From Candidatus Gottesmanbacteria bacterium RIFCSPHIGHO2_01_FULL_46_14 (lineage in GTDB: Bacteria; Patescibacteriota; Microgenomatia; UBA10105; UBA927), in the NCBI GenBank assembly GCA_001780895.1, contig MFJJ01000010.1, positions 1 to 64,000 of the forward strand: a DNA stretch of 64,000 nucleotides. Reading direction: 5' to 3'. Below are positions 1-7,643 of the stretch, one piece after another (the stretch's first letter is position 1; each line of letters starts with the position of its first letter). A program made the position numbers and the translations under genes. The notes beneath the pieces were generated by a model. That model saw only the letters and a list, made by a program, of their open reading frames with translations. It searched no databases and was not told where the DNA came from.

Positions 1-2
1 CC

Positions 3-572
3 GGGTATGCCCGGTGGGAGGGGTATGCAAGCCAGCGCGCCTGCGGGACCATTACCCTTGTTCGTTCGCTGAAGAATTGCATTGTGGACCTTGGCATTCC
101 CACTGATAAGGCGTTGATCCTCAAGCAGTTGAAGGCCCAACGTCTGTACCCAAAAGACATCGACTTCGTCATCCTGACGCACTCCGATGTGGATCACATC
201 GGTAACATGAATCTCTTTCCCGACGCCACGTTCATCGGCGGCAACGACGTGATGCAGGGCGATCATTTTCTGGAGTTTTTTAAGGAAAAGTACGTCGTGG
301 ATGAAAACATTTCCGTCATTCACACGCCGGGACATGACAACCGGAGCATATCCGTCCTTGTCAAAACTGCCAAAGGATTGGTAGCCATCACCGGGGATCT
401 TTTTGAGTACAATAAAGATTGGTTGACCGTCGATACGTCCGAAGCCTGGGAGCCATGGAGCCAGGATAAAGATCTGCAAAATAAAAGTCGCGCCAAAATT
501 TGGAAACTCGCCGATTACATCGTTCCCGGTCACGGGGATATGTTTAAGGTGGATAAGTCTGTGGTGCTTTAA
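3..572 (+). CDS. MBL-fold metallohydrolase, 5-prime truncated by window edge
   Basis: The reading frame is open to the left edge, so the protein starts outside the window; an internal GTG at 84 gives a shorter form but the residues before it (TITLVRSLKNCIVDLG) fit the usual beta strand of this fold. Metal-binding motifs are visible: HSDVDH followed by IGN, then HTPGH, GDLF and a terminal PGHGD. The arrangement is typical of small metallo-beta-lactamase-fold hydrolases of the MBLAC1/glyoxalase-II-like group. The substrate cannot be read from sequence. It ends 3 nt before the next gene, suggesting co-transcription with the alpha/beta hydrolase. Confidence 0.85.
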   Translation, partial: GYARWEGYASQRACGTITLVRSLKNCIVDLGIPTDKALILKQLKAQRLYPKDIDFVILTHSDVDHIGNMNLFPDATFIGGNDVMQGDHFLEFFKEKYVVDENISVIHTPGHDNRSISVLVKTAKGLVAITGDLFEYNKDWLTVDTSEAWEPWSQDKDLQNKSRAKIWKLADYIVPGHGDMFKVDKSVVL

Positions 573-575
573 CTT

Positions 576-1358
576 ATGGCAGAAGAAATAGCAGTTCAGA
601 TAACAAACAAAAAAGGATTACATCTTGCCGGAGTGATTCATGTTCCATTAGGGAAAGGTAAGTGTCCGACGGTTATCAACCTTCATGGATTTACCGGTTA
701 CAAAGAAGAAGAGAACAATGTTTCACTTGCGAACAATTTGGCAGCGCATGGATTTGTGGTTATCCGGTTTGACGCATCCGGCGACGGGGAAAGCGGTGGG
801 ACTCTTGCAGATGATTACCGGATGACCAATTATCTTTCTGACATTGATGCCGTCTATGAATTTATTCGCCACCATCCGCGGGTGGACGCCAATAACATCG
901 GCGTTTGGGGCCATAGTATGGGCGCGATGCTTGCTATTATCTGGGGAAGCAAACATCCGGAGCTTAAAGCGATTTGTTCCGTATCTCCTCCGGTTCAGAC
1001 GGGAACTACGGATTGGCTTAGGCCACTCCTTAACGAATGGAAAAAAACCGGATGGTTTACGAAAGTTAGCACGAGCGGACGTGGGGAGAGTCGGGTGCCG
1101 TGGGCCTTTATGGAAGATGCGGGGAAGTATAATACGTTGGACTATGTGGAAGATGTGCGAAGTCCGCTCATGATTGTCCTTGGGCTCGCCGAAGATACCG
1201 TGCCGCCCGAACATACGAGAGAAATATTTCGGAAAGCTCACGAGCCGAAGGCACTCGTGGAAATAGAAGGCATGAGTCACGATTACAAAAAAGTTCCGAA
1301 GCACCTTCGGTTAGTGAATAGCAAGGTAATTCCATTTTTTGAGAAGTATCTGAAGTAA
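576..1358 (+). CDS. Alpha/beta hydrolase (serine esterase-like)
   Basis: A 260-residue cytoplasmic alpha/beta-hydrolase. It has the oxyanion-hole segment LHGFTGYKEE, the nucleophile elbow GHSMGA (catalytic Ser), an acidic residue in GLAEDTVPPEH and the catalytic His in GMSHDY. It resembles dienelactone hydrolase / YqiA-like and acyl-ester hydrolases, with no lid domain large enough to suggest a lipase. There is no signal peptide. It follows the MBL-fold gene by 3 nt and precedes a GNAT gene by 19 nt, so it is probably part of an accessory run. Family assignment is sure, substrate unknown. Confidence 0.88.
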   Translation: MAEEIAVQITNKKGLHLAGVIHVPLGKGKCPTVINLHGFTGYKEEENNVSLANNLAAHGFVVIRFDASGDGESGGTLADDYRMTNYLSDIDAVYEFIRHHPRVDANNIGVWGHSMGAMLAIIWGSKHPELKAICSVSPPVQTGTTDWLRPLLNEWKKTGWFTKVSTSGRGESRVPWAFMEDAGKYNTLDYVEDVRSPLMIVLGLAEDTVPPEHTREIFRKAHEPKALVEIEGMSHDYKKVPKHLRLVNSKVIPFFEKYLK

Positions 1359-1377
1359 CTCACGAGAAATCCGATTT

Positions 1378-1815
1378 ATGAAACCGATGATTCACCAGGG
1401 GACTATCAACGACATATCTACATATATTGCACTTCAGCGTCGAGATGGATTTTCTCATCAATACTATCTAACACCAGAAAGATTAAAACGTTTAATTGAT
1501 CGCGGTGAGCTATTCTTTCTGGCAATTCCAGAAGGAGCGCCAGTAGGTTTTGCGTCTGTCGACTGTGAGATTCGTTCACAAGCACATTTTTTGTCTGTTG
1601 ATAAAAAATACGCGAGGAGAGGAATTGGAAGCATGCTTATGAAAGCGCTTATGAATGAAGCAAAAAAACAAGGGCATACTCGGTTATGTTCGCATGTAGA
1701 AGCAAGCTCAACGAAAGAAGTTTTTCTACAGAAACAAGGTTTTATTCAGGTGGGATACTACAAAAATAGATACGGAAATGGTGTAGACGCATCGATCTGG
1801 GAAATCGCGTTATGA
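1378..1815 (+). CDS. GNAT-family N-acetyltransferase
   Basis: A 145-residue GNAT protein. The acetyl-CoA pyrophosphate-binding motif A is clear (SVDKKYARRGIGSMLMKAL, matching the R/Q-x-x-G-x-G/A pattern), followed by motif B (EVFLQKQGFIQVGYYKNR). The C-terminus WEIAL is the usual last strand. It transfers acetyl from acetyl-CoA to an unknown amine. The stop is followed within 30 nt by a GC-rich hairpin and T-run, so the accessory run probably ends here. Confidence 0.85.
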   Translation: MKPMIHQGTINDISTYIALQRRDGFSHQYYLTPERLKRLIDRGELFFLAIPEGAPVGFASVDCEIRSQAHFLSVDKKYARRGIGSMLMKALMNEAKKQGHTRLCSHVEASSTKEVFLQKQGFIQVGYYKNRYGNGVDASIWEIAL

Positions 1816-1840
1816 TTGTTTTAATTTCGTCATCATCAAC

Positions 1841-1869
1841 GTCCCGCGCATGATGCGGGATGACTTTTT
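1841..1869 (+). terminator. Intrinsic terminator / palindromic repeat after GNAT gene
   Basis: TCCCGC (1842-1847) pairs with GCGGGA (1855-1860) around a 7-nt loop, followed by TGAC and five T. A further GTCATC lies just upstream, recalling the common GTCATCCCGC...GCGGGATGAC type of dispersed palindrome, so it may be a repeat that also terminates transcription. Confidence 0.55.
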
Positions 1870-1963
1870 AGAGTTGGTGGCGGAGTGGTTTCAAAAAATT
1901 CCATGAGCCTATTTTTGCAACGGCTTATTTGATTATGGTAGACTTATAGTGGAGAAGCCAATT

Positions 1964-2197
1964 ATGAACTATCAAAAACGTATCACAATCAATCCTAAAG
2001 TCATGGTTGGTAAGCCGGTGGTCGCCGGAACGCGCATCACAGTTGAGCAGGTACTCACACTTCTTTCTCAAGGGGTGACCGCGGAAGAGCTTGCTTCGGA
2101 AAAATACTATCCGCAGCTTACCAAAGCAGACGTATATGCTGCCGTTGCGTACGCCAAAGATCGCGTAGAAGATGAACGCGTCTATCCTCTGGGATGA
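1964..2197 (+). CDS. DUF433 antitoxin-like protein
   Basis: 77 residues: ITINPKVMVGKPVVAGTRIT is the diagnostic DUF433 start, followed by VEQVLTLLSQGVTAEEL, a winged-helix-like DNA-binding fold. DUF433 proteins are usually the antitoxin/regulator partner of a DUF5615 PIN-like protein, which is the next gene. The ATG at 1964 is preferred over the GTG at 1949 because GGAGAAG (1951-1957) sits 6 nt before it as a Shine-Dalgarno, one of few in this window. The stop overlaps the partner start as ATGA, implying translational coupling. Confidence 0.85.
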   Translation: MNYQKRITINPKVMVGKPVVAGTRITVEQVLTLLSQGVTAEELASEKYYPQLTKADVYAAVAYAKDRVEDERVYPLG

Positions 2198-2547
2198 AAT
2201 TCCTAACGGACGAAAATATAGGACTTGAGGTTGTTGCATTTCTTCGAAAGAAGGGTCATGACGTTGGTTCTATTACAGAAATTTCTACCGGTGTATCCGA
2301 CGTGATGGTCTTGGCGAAAGCCGTCGACGAAAAGCGGATTCTCATAACAGCGGATACAGATTTCGGCGAACTTGTCTACCACGCCGGAAAGCGACACGCG
2401 GGCATTGTTTTACTTCGGCTTGATGATGAACGCAACGCAAATAAAATTCGTGTACTCGGAGAACTTCTTGAGAAATATGCCGATGAACTCGTTGGTACCT
2501 TTGTTATAGTCACAGAAACCAGCGTGCGCATTCGCCGAATGTCGTAG
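2194..2547 (+). CDS. DUF5615 PIN-like toxin
   Basis: 117 residues with the DUF5615 (Mut7-C-like PIN) hallmarks: MKFLTDENIG at the N-terminus, where the acidic residues are predicted metal ligands, then ILITADTDFGEL and GIVLLRL. These are expected to be RNases of VapC-like fold held in check by the DUF433 partner. It overlaps that partner by 4 nt (ATGA) and ends 3 nt before the C45 gene. RNase activity is inferred from the fold family, not shown here. Confidence 0.82.
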   Translation: MKFLTDENIGLEVVAFLRKKGHDVGSITEISTGVSDVMVLAKAVDEKRILITADTDFGELVYHAGKRHAGIVLLRLDDERNANKIRVLGELLEKYADELVGTFVIVTETSVRIRRMS

Positions 2548-2550
2548 GCT

Positions 2551-3549
2551 ATGAAACGATTTCCGATCGTCCGAGCACACGGGTCGCATTATGAGGTGGG
2601 TGTTGCCATTGGGAAAATGATGCGCCAACCTATCATAAATTTACTTACTCGGGAAAAAGCGAGTCTTGGAGAAAAATTTGTTTACTATGTGGACATGCTC
2701 CCGTCGTTTATCGAAATTACGAAGCGTTACTTCCCGCAATATATGGATGAAGTGAGAGGTATCGCGGATGGCGCGGGAGTGGATTTTCAAACATTGTTTT
2801 CTACAAACTGTCGTGAGGTTGTAGACTATTCGGGTTCTACAAGTACAGCAGACCATTGCACAATAGTTACTATTCCTCAGAGCAATCAATATATCGTGGG
2901 TCACAATGAGGATTGGGATGCCGAGTCGATTGAGATTCTATACATTTTTGACGCGGTTATAGACGGCGTACATATTTTCGGACTTAATTATGGAGATAGC
3001 GTCATGGGAGATTCTATCTCCGTGACGAGCCATGGCCTCATACAGGCAGTCAACGATCTACAGCATCAAGACGCTCAACTCGGTGTTCCTAAAAAGTTTA
3101 TCGCCCGGGCAATACTTGATTGTAAAACGCTTGAGGAGGCGGAGGACATCATGAAAAAAGTTCCGCGCGCGGCAGGATTTAATCACGTGCTTGCTCAGGG
3201 ACAACGATTATGGAATATAGAGTCTTCTGCCAAAGAATACGTCATTGAGAAAGTCGAATTGCAAAAGTACGTCCATACCAATCATTACGTGACAGAGTTG
3301 AAGCGGATAGACAAAGGAAATCAGGAGTCGGAGAAGCGGTATGCGAAGGTTAAAGAACGACTTAGTGACGTCAATTCCATAAAAGATATGAAAGAACTTT
3401 TAAGTGATCAAACAGATCCCCGCATTTGTCGAGAGGGGACCATCGGATCAGTAATCTTTGACATGCCCAACAAAGTCGCCCACATCGCCTACGGCCAACC
3501 GACGCCGCAGGCGTATGTGGAGTATTCACTTGAGCACGTGTTGGAATGA
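2551..3549 (+). CDS. C45-family peptidase / acyl-CoA:6-APA acyltransferase-like
   Basis: 332 residues resembling the N-terminal-nucleophile C45 group: VRAHGSHYEVGVAIG near the start, a propeptide-like region, then TADHCTIV where Cys would become the N-terminal nucleophile after autocleavage, followed by YIVGHNEDWD and INDL-like VNDLQHQ. Members cleave or transfer acyl/peptidyl amides. No signal peptide is seen, so action is cytoplasmic. It follows the DUF433/DUF5615 pair by 3 nt and is followed by a dead SDR start. The substrate is unknown. Confidence 0.78.
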   Translation: MKRFPIVRAHGSHYEVGVAIGKMMRQPIINLLTREKASLGEKFVYYVDMLPSFIEITKRYFPQYMDEVRGIADGAGVDFQTLFSTNCREVVDYSGSTSTADHCTIVTIPQSNQYIVGHNEDWDAESIEILYIFDAVIDGVHIFGLNYGDSVMGDSISVTSHGLIQAVNDLQHQDAQLGVPKKFIARAILDCKTLEEAEDIMKKVPRAAGFNHVLAQGQRLWNIESSAKEYVIEKVELQKYVHTNHYVTELKRIDKGNQESEKRYAKVKERLSDVNSIKDMKELLSDQTDPRICREGTIGSVIFDMPNKVAHIAYGQPTPQAYVEYSLEHVLE

Positions 3550-3558
3550 GAGGATGAT

Positions 3559-3624
3559 ATGAAGTCGGAAGGGAGAGTCGCCATCGTCACCGGTTCTTTG
3601 TGAGGGATTGGGTATAGCCGGATG
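3559..3624 (+). pseudogene. Relic: first 21 codons of a short-chain dehydrogenase
   Basis: From ATG 3559 the frame reads MKSEGRVAIVTGSL-stop-GIGYSR. This is the nucleotide-binding TGxxxGIG start of an SDR with the codon after Leu now TGA (3601-3603), explainable by CGA (Arg) to TGA. After 3624 all similarity stops and a promoter for the next toxin-antitoxin pair begins. An intact SDR lies 780 bp downstream, but the relic is not an exact copy of its start. It is best read as the head of an SDR gene lost when this segment rearranged. Confidence 0.7.
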
Positions 3625-3633
3625 GTAGTTTTA

Positions 3634-3662
3634 TTGACAAAGTGTATAGATTATAGTACTAT
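3634..3662 (+). promoter_or_regulatory. Sigma-70 type promoter for the antitoxin/VapC pair
   Basis: TTGACA (3634-3639), 17-nt spacer, TACTAT (3657-3662). The -10 ends 8 nt before the ATG at 3671, so the transcript would be leaderless or nearly so. Confidence 0.7.
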
Positions 3663-3670
3663 TAACATAT

Positions 3671-3982
3671 ATGTTAATTGATACGAACCAGATTATCAGT
3701 CTTTCCGATCTCCGATTCCGGCTCGGCAGGATGCTTGCCGAAGTGGAAGAAGGGAACGTTCTTCTCGTAGCAAATAAGGGAGATATTAAAGCCGCTTTTG
3801 TTCCCATGACTTTTTTGGAACAGAACGCCGGCAATTCCGAGGAAATGCGTATGAAAGCAAAGGCACTCCAACATGGTTTCGCCGCGGATATGGCAGGAAA
3901 AAAAACTGTTTGGAATAGCACCGTCTTGATCCGAACCCAACGAAACAAACGCGTTGCAAAAATGAACGAACTGATAAAATAG
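3671..3982 (+). CDS. Phd/YefM-like antitoxin
   Basis: 103 residues. The start (ISLSDLRFRLGRMLAEVEEGNVLLVANKG...AAFVPMTFLE) has the length and pattern of a Phd/YefM DNA-binding domain, followed by a charged C-terminal tail expected to wrap the toxin. The next gene, 2 nt downstream, is a PIN-domain toxin, which supports the role. Sequence similarity to named antitoxins is weak, so the family label rests partly on context. Expression appears to start from a leaderless promoter immediately upstream. Confidence 0.65.
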   Translation: MLIDTNQIISLSDLRFRLGRMLAEVEEGNVLLVANKGDIKAAFVPMTFLEQNAGNSEEMRMKAKALQHGFAADMAGKKTVWNSTVLIRTQRNKRVAKMNELIK

Positions 3983-3984
3983 CT

Positions 3985-4392
3985 ATGGAGCACATCGTGC
4001 TTGATGCATCGGTCGTGGTGAAGTGGTTTAAGAAGAAAAATGAGCAACGTACCAGCCAGGCAGACGTATTACTTCAGAATCTTCTTGACGGGACCGTACG
4101 CGTTTCGATTCCTACGCTTCTTTTTACGGAACTTGTCAGCATTGCGGCCATTGATCGAAGCGTTTCGGAAGAACACTGGCAGGAGGCACTTGTATTTCTT
4201 TTTTCCCTTTCCTGGCATGTGTATCCACCGGACCAATTTTTCGTCAAAGATACGTATCGGTTAGCCAAAGGATTAGGACTGAGCGCGTATGATGCTACGT
4301 ACCTTGCTGTTGCCAAGCGCTGTAGCGCGGTGGTGGTGACGGAGGATAAAGAGCTTCTTGCCAAAGGCGGAAATTTGGTCCGAGCATTGTAG
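3985..4392 (+). CDS. PIN-domain ribonuclease toxin, VapC-like
   Basis: 135-residue PIN domain. Conserved acidic residues are in place: IVLDASVVVKWF (first Asp), TELVS (Glu in the middle helix), YDATYLAVA (third acid) and VVTEDKEL (fourth). VapC toxins cleave tRNA or rRNA in a metal-dependent way. It lies 2 nt after its presumed antitoxin and 9 nt before an SDR gene. Family is certain; the RNA target is not predictable. Confidence 0.88.
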   Translation: MEHIVLDASVVVKWFKKKNEQRTSQADVLLQNLLDGTVRVSIPTLLFTELVSIAAIDRSVSEEHWQEALVFLFSLSWHVYPPDQFFVKDTYRLAKGLGLSAYDATYLAVAKRCSAVVVTEDKELLAKGGNLVRAL

Positions 4393-4401
4393 AAAAAGTC
4401 T

Positions 4402-5142
4402 ATGGAACTTAAAGATAAAGTTGTTCTCATTACAGGTTCTTCAAGTGGCATAGGCAAAGCCGCCGCCCTCAAATTTGCGCAAGAAAAAGCAAAAGTAGTT
4501 GTTCATTACAAAACTAATAAGACTGGGGCCCAACTTACAGTAGACGAAATGAAAAATTGGGGCGCTGAGGTTATCGCAGTTCAGGCCGATGTAGTGAAGC
4601 CTCACGAGGTCAAAAGACTATTTTCCGAGGTACTTAAAGCGTTTGGAACCTTAGACGTTCTCATTAATAATGCAGGATTAGCCAAGCCAAAGCCCTTTTT
4701 GGAAATCACCAGAGATGACCTGGCGGAGGAGTTTGATAAGAATTTCTTTAGCATGGTTTACTCCTGTCAGGAAGCTGCAAGAATCATGCAAAAAAAAGAT
4801 TCCGGAAAAATTATCAATGTCTCTTCGATTTGTGGATTAACAGGCTGTACAAGCATACTCACTTTTACATCTGCGCGGTCAGCAGTAACGGGTTTTACAA
4901 AGGCACTCGCCAAAATTCTAGCACCAAACATAATGGTTAATGCAGTAGCGCCAGGATTTACCCTTACCCGCTTTTGGGATAAAATGACAGACAAAGAGGT
5001 TAAAGAATTGCTTGACTCAACACTGTCTAAAAAGTGGGTTACCGCAGAAGAAATCGCAGATACATTTATTTATTTGACTAAAAACGATTCTGTGACTGGT
5101 CAAGTAATCGTTGTAGATGGAGGCTACACTACAAATATATGA
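4402..5142 (+). CDS. SDR-family protein with substituted catalytic Tyr/Lys
   Basis: 246 residues with a complete Rossmann fold: ITGSSSGIG (cofactor), NNAG, the central helix Asn in FDKNFFSM, Ser in NVSSICG, and a C-terminal TGQVIVVDGGY typical of FabG-like reductases. The catalytic YxxxK is replaced: the aligned stretch reads LTFTSARSAVTGFTK, with Phe for Tyr and Arg for Lys. Cofactor binding should survive but classical hydride-transfer chemistry is doubtful. It overlaps the next gene by 4 nt (ATGA), so the pair is translationally coupled. Confidence 0.85.
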   Translation: MELKDKVVLITGSSSGIGKAAALKFAQEKAKVVVHYKTNKTGAQLTVDEMKNWGAEVIAVQADVVKPHEVKRLFSEVLKAFGTLDVLINNAGLAKPKPFLEITRDDLAEEFDKNFFSMVYSCQEAARIMQKKDSGKIINVSSICGLTGCTSILTFTSARSAVTGFTKALAKILAPNIMVNAVAPGFTLTRFWDKMTDKEVKELLDSTLSKKWVTAEEIADTFIYLTKNDSVTGQVIVVDGGYTTNI

Positions 5143-5609
5143 ATACAAAAAACAAAAACATCATTAAGGATATTCTTCAAGCAACCCCCTTGCTGTCTAT
5201 GGCTTCTATTACAAAAGACGGGAAGAGTTGGATTTGCACTGCCTTTTATGCATATGATGATAAACTGAAATTGTATTTTCTAACTCCGCCGACGACACAA
5301 CACAGTAAAAATTTAGAGAAAAATGCTTCAGTAGCTATTTCAGTTTTTGATACTCATCAAAACCCTGATGACAAGAAGCGGGGGCTACAGATATTTGGTG
5401 CATGTCATAAAGCAGCAGGTAATGAAATAGAGAAGGGGCTACGCATATATGGCAAACGATTTGTGGATTTCGGAAAGAAAATCCTTTCGCCAGAAGATAT
5501 TGAGAAATCAAAAATGCATTCGCGCTTCTATGTTGTAGTCCCGCAAAAGATAAAAATATTTGATGAATTAGTTTTCGGTGAAGAGATATGGGTAACCGTG
5601 GTTATTTGA
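5139..5609 (+). CDS. Pyridoxamine 5-phosphate oxidase-like FMN-binding protein
   Basis: 156 residues with the split-barrel flavin-binding pattern: ATPLLSMASITKDGKSWICTAFYAYDD, then LKLYFLTPPTTQHSKNLEKNASVAISVFD and a C-terminal YVVVPQKIKIFDE. This is the general PNPOx-like fold used for FMN, F420 or haem; the real cofactor cannot be told. It is coupled by ATGA to the SDR, suggesting a joint redox step. Its 3-prime end overlaps the convergent M23 gene by 8 nt. Confidence 0.8.
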   Translation: MNTKNKNIIKDILQATPLLSMASITKDGKSWICTAFYAYDDKLKLYFLTPPTTQHSKNLEKNASVAISVFDTHQNPDDKKRGLQIFGACHKAAGNEIEKGLRIYGKRFVDFGKKILSPEDIEKSKMHSRFYVVVPQKIKIFDELVFGEEIWVTVVI

Positions 5610-6240
5610 TCTCCGGCAAGACTTCGAGGGGGTTGACGGGGGTGCCGTCCTGGTAGATTTCGAGGTGAAGGTGGTTGCCGGTGGACCAGCCGGTGGAGCC
5701 TACCTCGCCGAGCTTCGTTTTCTTATCTACAGTTTGACCAGGACTCACATCGATTTTGGACATATGGCCATAAAGCGACTTCATGCCGTCGTCGTGTTCG
5801 ACAAGCACATGGTTGCCGTAGCCCCAGTTTGAGAAAATAGTCCATTCCACCCAGCCGTCAGCGATTGGGTACACAGGAGTGCCTTTGGGATTGGTGAGAT
5901 CAACACCCGGGTGGCCGGTTGAAAATATTGTGGTTAGGCCAAATCGGGTGAATGGCCACTGAAACTTGGTGTCTGTCGGGATGATCTCAATAATCGTCTC
6001 TTCTGTGGCCTTGCTCACTTCGAGATTGGCGACGAAATCTGTTGCAGTGGGCACTAAAACCGCGGAAAAGACAGCCACTCCAGACAAATACACTCCTATG
6101 ATCTGGGGGAGCTTGGTTGCCTCAATCTTTTTGCGTAAAATGAGGCTAATTCGATTGCTGCCTCGATAGGGGACCAGCAGCCAGTAAATAATCTTTTTCG
6201 TAGAAGCCGATAGTATATAATTTTGCTTCTTTCTTGTCAA
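5602..6240 (-). CDS. M23 (LytM-type) peptidoglycan endopeptidase
   Basis: Up to 212 residues: a basic N-terminus, one membrane segment (IIGVYLSGVAVFSAVLVP), then an M23 domain with HPGVDLTNPKGTPVYPIADG (His and Asp zinc ligands), GNHVLVEHDDG, YGHMS and the GNHLHLEIY His-x-His. It should cleave peptide cross-links outside the membrane. The start is uncertain: the TTG at 6240 is itself the first base triplet of a TTGACA -35 element, so a transcript from that promoter begins near 6205, inside the reading frame, and no in-frame ATG follows until the membrane segment. A non-canonical start (ATT) or upstream transcription would be needed. Confidence 0.85.
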   Translation of the reverse strand: MTRKKQNYILSASTKKIIYWLLVPYRGSNRISLILRKKIEATKLPQIIGVYLSGVAVFSAVLVPTATDFVANLEVSKATEETIIEIIPTDTKFQWPFTRFGLTTIFSTGHPGVDLTNPKGTPVYPIADGWVEWTIFSNWGYGNHVLVEHDDGMKSLYGHMSKIDVSPGQTVDKKTKLGEVGSTGWSTGNHLHLEIYQDGTPVNPLEVLPEIK

Positions 6241-6262
6241 ATTGAGGTGCAGGCGCTATGAT
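6212..6262. promoter_or_regulatory. Divergent promoters with overlapping -35 boxes
   Basis: Minus strand: TTGACA (6240-6235), 17-nt spacer, TATACT (6217-6212) toward the M23 gene. Plus strand: TTGTCA (6234-6239), 17-nt spacer, TATGAT (6257-6262) toward the PEGA gene. The two -35 boxes share 5 bp, so only one polymerase could bind at a time. Confidence 0.65.
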
Positions 6263-6272
6263 GAGGAGATCT

Positions 6273-7163
6273 ATGCGCAGAAAGATAGTATTTCTGGTCG
6301 TTATTCTTCTTCTGATCGGTGGTGTTATAGGACTAATCCGATTTTTTTCAGGCCGAAGCGGAGCGACCGGTGAGCTTCGTGTGGATAGTCAGCCTACAGT
6401 GAGTATATTTTTGGATAATAGACATATTGGTCGAAGCCCCTATAAAGACAAAGTTGCCTCCGGTGAATATACCATCAAGCTTACTCCGGAATCTGCGGTC
6501 GATTCTCCGGCAAGTTGGCAGGGACAAATCACTATTGGACCCAATTTATTAACGTATGTAAATGCAACACTTTCCGACTCCGAGCTTACCAGTGCAGTCG
6601 ATGTTCTTTGGCTCACTAAAACGTCAGGCAGAGCCTCCGAAGTTTCCGTTACCACCAACCCCGATGGCGCAACACTTCTTATTGATAACGAAACGAAAGG
6701 AGTAACACCCCTTGCTATCTCCGATCTTTCCGCCGGAGACCATACGCTCACGGTTACGTCTCCGGGATTTGCTCCCCGAACGCTCAAAATAAAAGCAACG
6801 GCCGGGTATCGCCTCATCGTGACGGTCAAACTTGCCCTTTCTGGCGAGCCGATGCCAACGCCGACTGAGGAAGCGACACCTTCGCCAACACTTAAAACAA
6901 CACCTAAAGCGACCCCAACCAAGATAGCAACAAGTTCAGCCACCATGCCTGATCCGACTAAACCCTTCGTGACGATCAAAGACACACCCACCGGATTTTT
7001 GCGCGTCCGGATGGAGCCATCGACGGCCGCTACTGAAGCTGCACAAGTCAAGCCTGGTGAAAAATATCACATCGAGGATGAGCAGAGCGGGTGGTATCAG
7101 ATAAAATACAGCGGAACCAATGAGGGTTGGATCTCCGGCCAGTACGCCACAAAGACTGAGTAA
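6273..7163 (+). CDS. PEGA-domain surface protein with C-terminal SH3b domain
   Basis: 296 residues from ATG 6273, preceded by GAGGAG and by a TATGAT -10; the ATG at 6258 lies inside that -10 and is less likely. Order: membrane anchor (KIVFLVVILLLIGGVIGLI), first PEGA repeat (GELRVDSQPTVSIFLDNRHI), second PEGA repeat (EVSVTTNPDGATLLIDNET), a Pro/Thr-rich linker of about 50 residues, and a bacterial SH3 domain (GFLRVRMEPS...GWYQIKYSGTNEGWISGQY). PEGA repeats are extracellular and SH3b domains often bind wall peptides. The divergent neighbour is an M23 endopeptidase, consistent with a wall-associated role. Confidence 0.85.
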   Translation: MRRKIVFLVVILLLIGGVIGLIRFFSGRSGATGELRVDSQPTVSIFLDNRHIGRSPYKDKVASGEYTIKLTPESAVDSPASWQGQITIGPNLLTYVNATLSDSELTSAVDVLWLTKTSGRASEVSVTTNPDGATLLIDNETKGVTPLAISDLSAGDHTLTVTSPGFAPRTLKIKATAGYRLIVTVKLALSGEPMPTPTEEATPSPTLKTTPKATPTKIATSSATMPDPTKPFVTIKDTPTGFLRVRMEPSTAATEAAQVKPGEKYHIEDEQSGWYQIKYSGTNEGWISGQYATKTE

Positions 7164-7168
7164 TATAT

Positions 7169-7576
7169 ATGGGTTATGAAAATGTGTTGCGCGTGGAGGG
7201 TTTTCTGAAGGATCGTATTGGCTGGTGTAGCGGAAGTGGTTATTCGAGTTTCGGGAGGATGGTTATAGCGTATCGCGACGAAGTACCTCGTGATGACGTT
7301 TTAACAGGGGAGGAGCTTGAAAAAGCTTGCGCATCTTGTCCAGTGGGGAAAGAGAGAATACCTGGTTTGATTTGCGGTGGGATGAAATATGTCAATCGGA
7401 TGCAAAGTCAAATGGTGGCTGAGGTGGATGTTTCAGATAAAGCTCAGTTACCGGAAGGCGCTGAAATATTTTGTGGCTTGGATAACGCGAGGTTACAATC
7501 GATGAAGGAAGCACCGACCATAGCAGAAGTAGCAGCTCAATATACCGGCGATATGCCTCTCGTGCCGTATAATTGA
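7169..7576 (+). CDS. Uncharacterised Cys-containing protein
   Basis: 135 residues, not recognised. It contains WCSGSG, ACASCPVGKE, LICGG and FCGLDN, i.e. five cysteines in short conserved-looking contexts that could form a metal site, although the spacing is not a standard zinc ribbon. There is no membrane segment or signal peptide. It starts 5 nt after the PEGA gene stop and is probably in the same transcript. The composition is that of a genuine soluble protein, with no long low-complexity parts. Confidence 0.6.
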   Translation: MGYENVLRVEGFLKDRIGWCSGSGYSSFGRMVIAYRDEVPRDDVLTGEELEKACASCPVGKERIPGLICGGMKYVNRMQSQMVAEVDVSDKAQLPEGAEIFCGLDNARLQSMKEAPTIAEVAAQYTGDMPLVPYN

Positions 7577-7590
7577 TGGAGCGCAAATTG

Positions 7591-7638
7591 CTACCCTCCT
7601 ATCCCATACACGACCACCAGCACGCTTCCCACCCAAAG
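7591..7638 (-). pseudogene. Relic of a ubiA 3-prime end
   Basis: On the minus strand this reads LWVGSVLVVVYGIGG-stop, the same C-terminal residues as the intact UbiA-like gene ending at 8281 (LWVGSVLVVVYGIGG). At nucleotide level about three quarters of 48 positions match by eye, so it is a diverged copy, not an exact duplication. It lies just 3-prime of the retropepsin gene. Confidence 0.7.
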
Positions 7639-7643
7639 TTCCT

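Noticed and set aside
1873..1925. tRNA-like stretch GGTGGCGGAGTGGTTTC
   Set aside because: It resembles the acceptor/D-arm of a tRNA-Ser or tRNA-Leu, but no anticodon arm, T arm or matching 3-prime acceptor follows. At most it is a relic of an attachment site.
6440..7051. Long minus-strand frame inside the PEGA gene
   Set aside because: Val/Ser-rich shadow of a biased coding region; no start signals and no recognisable domain.
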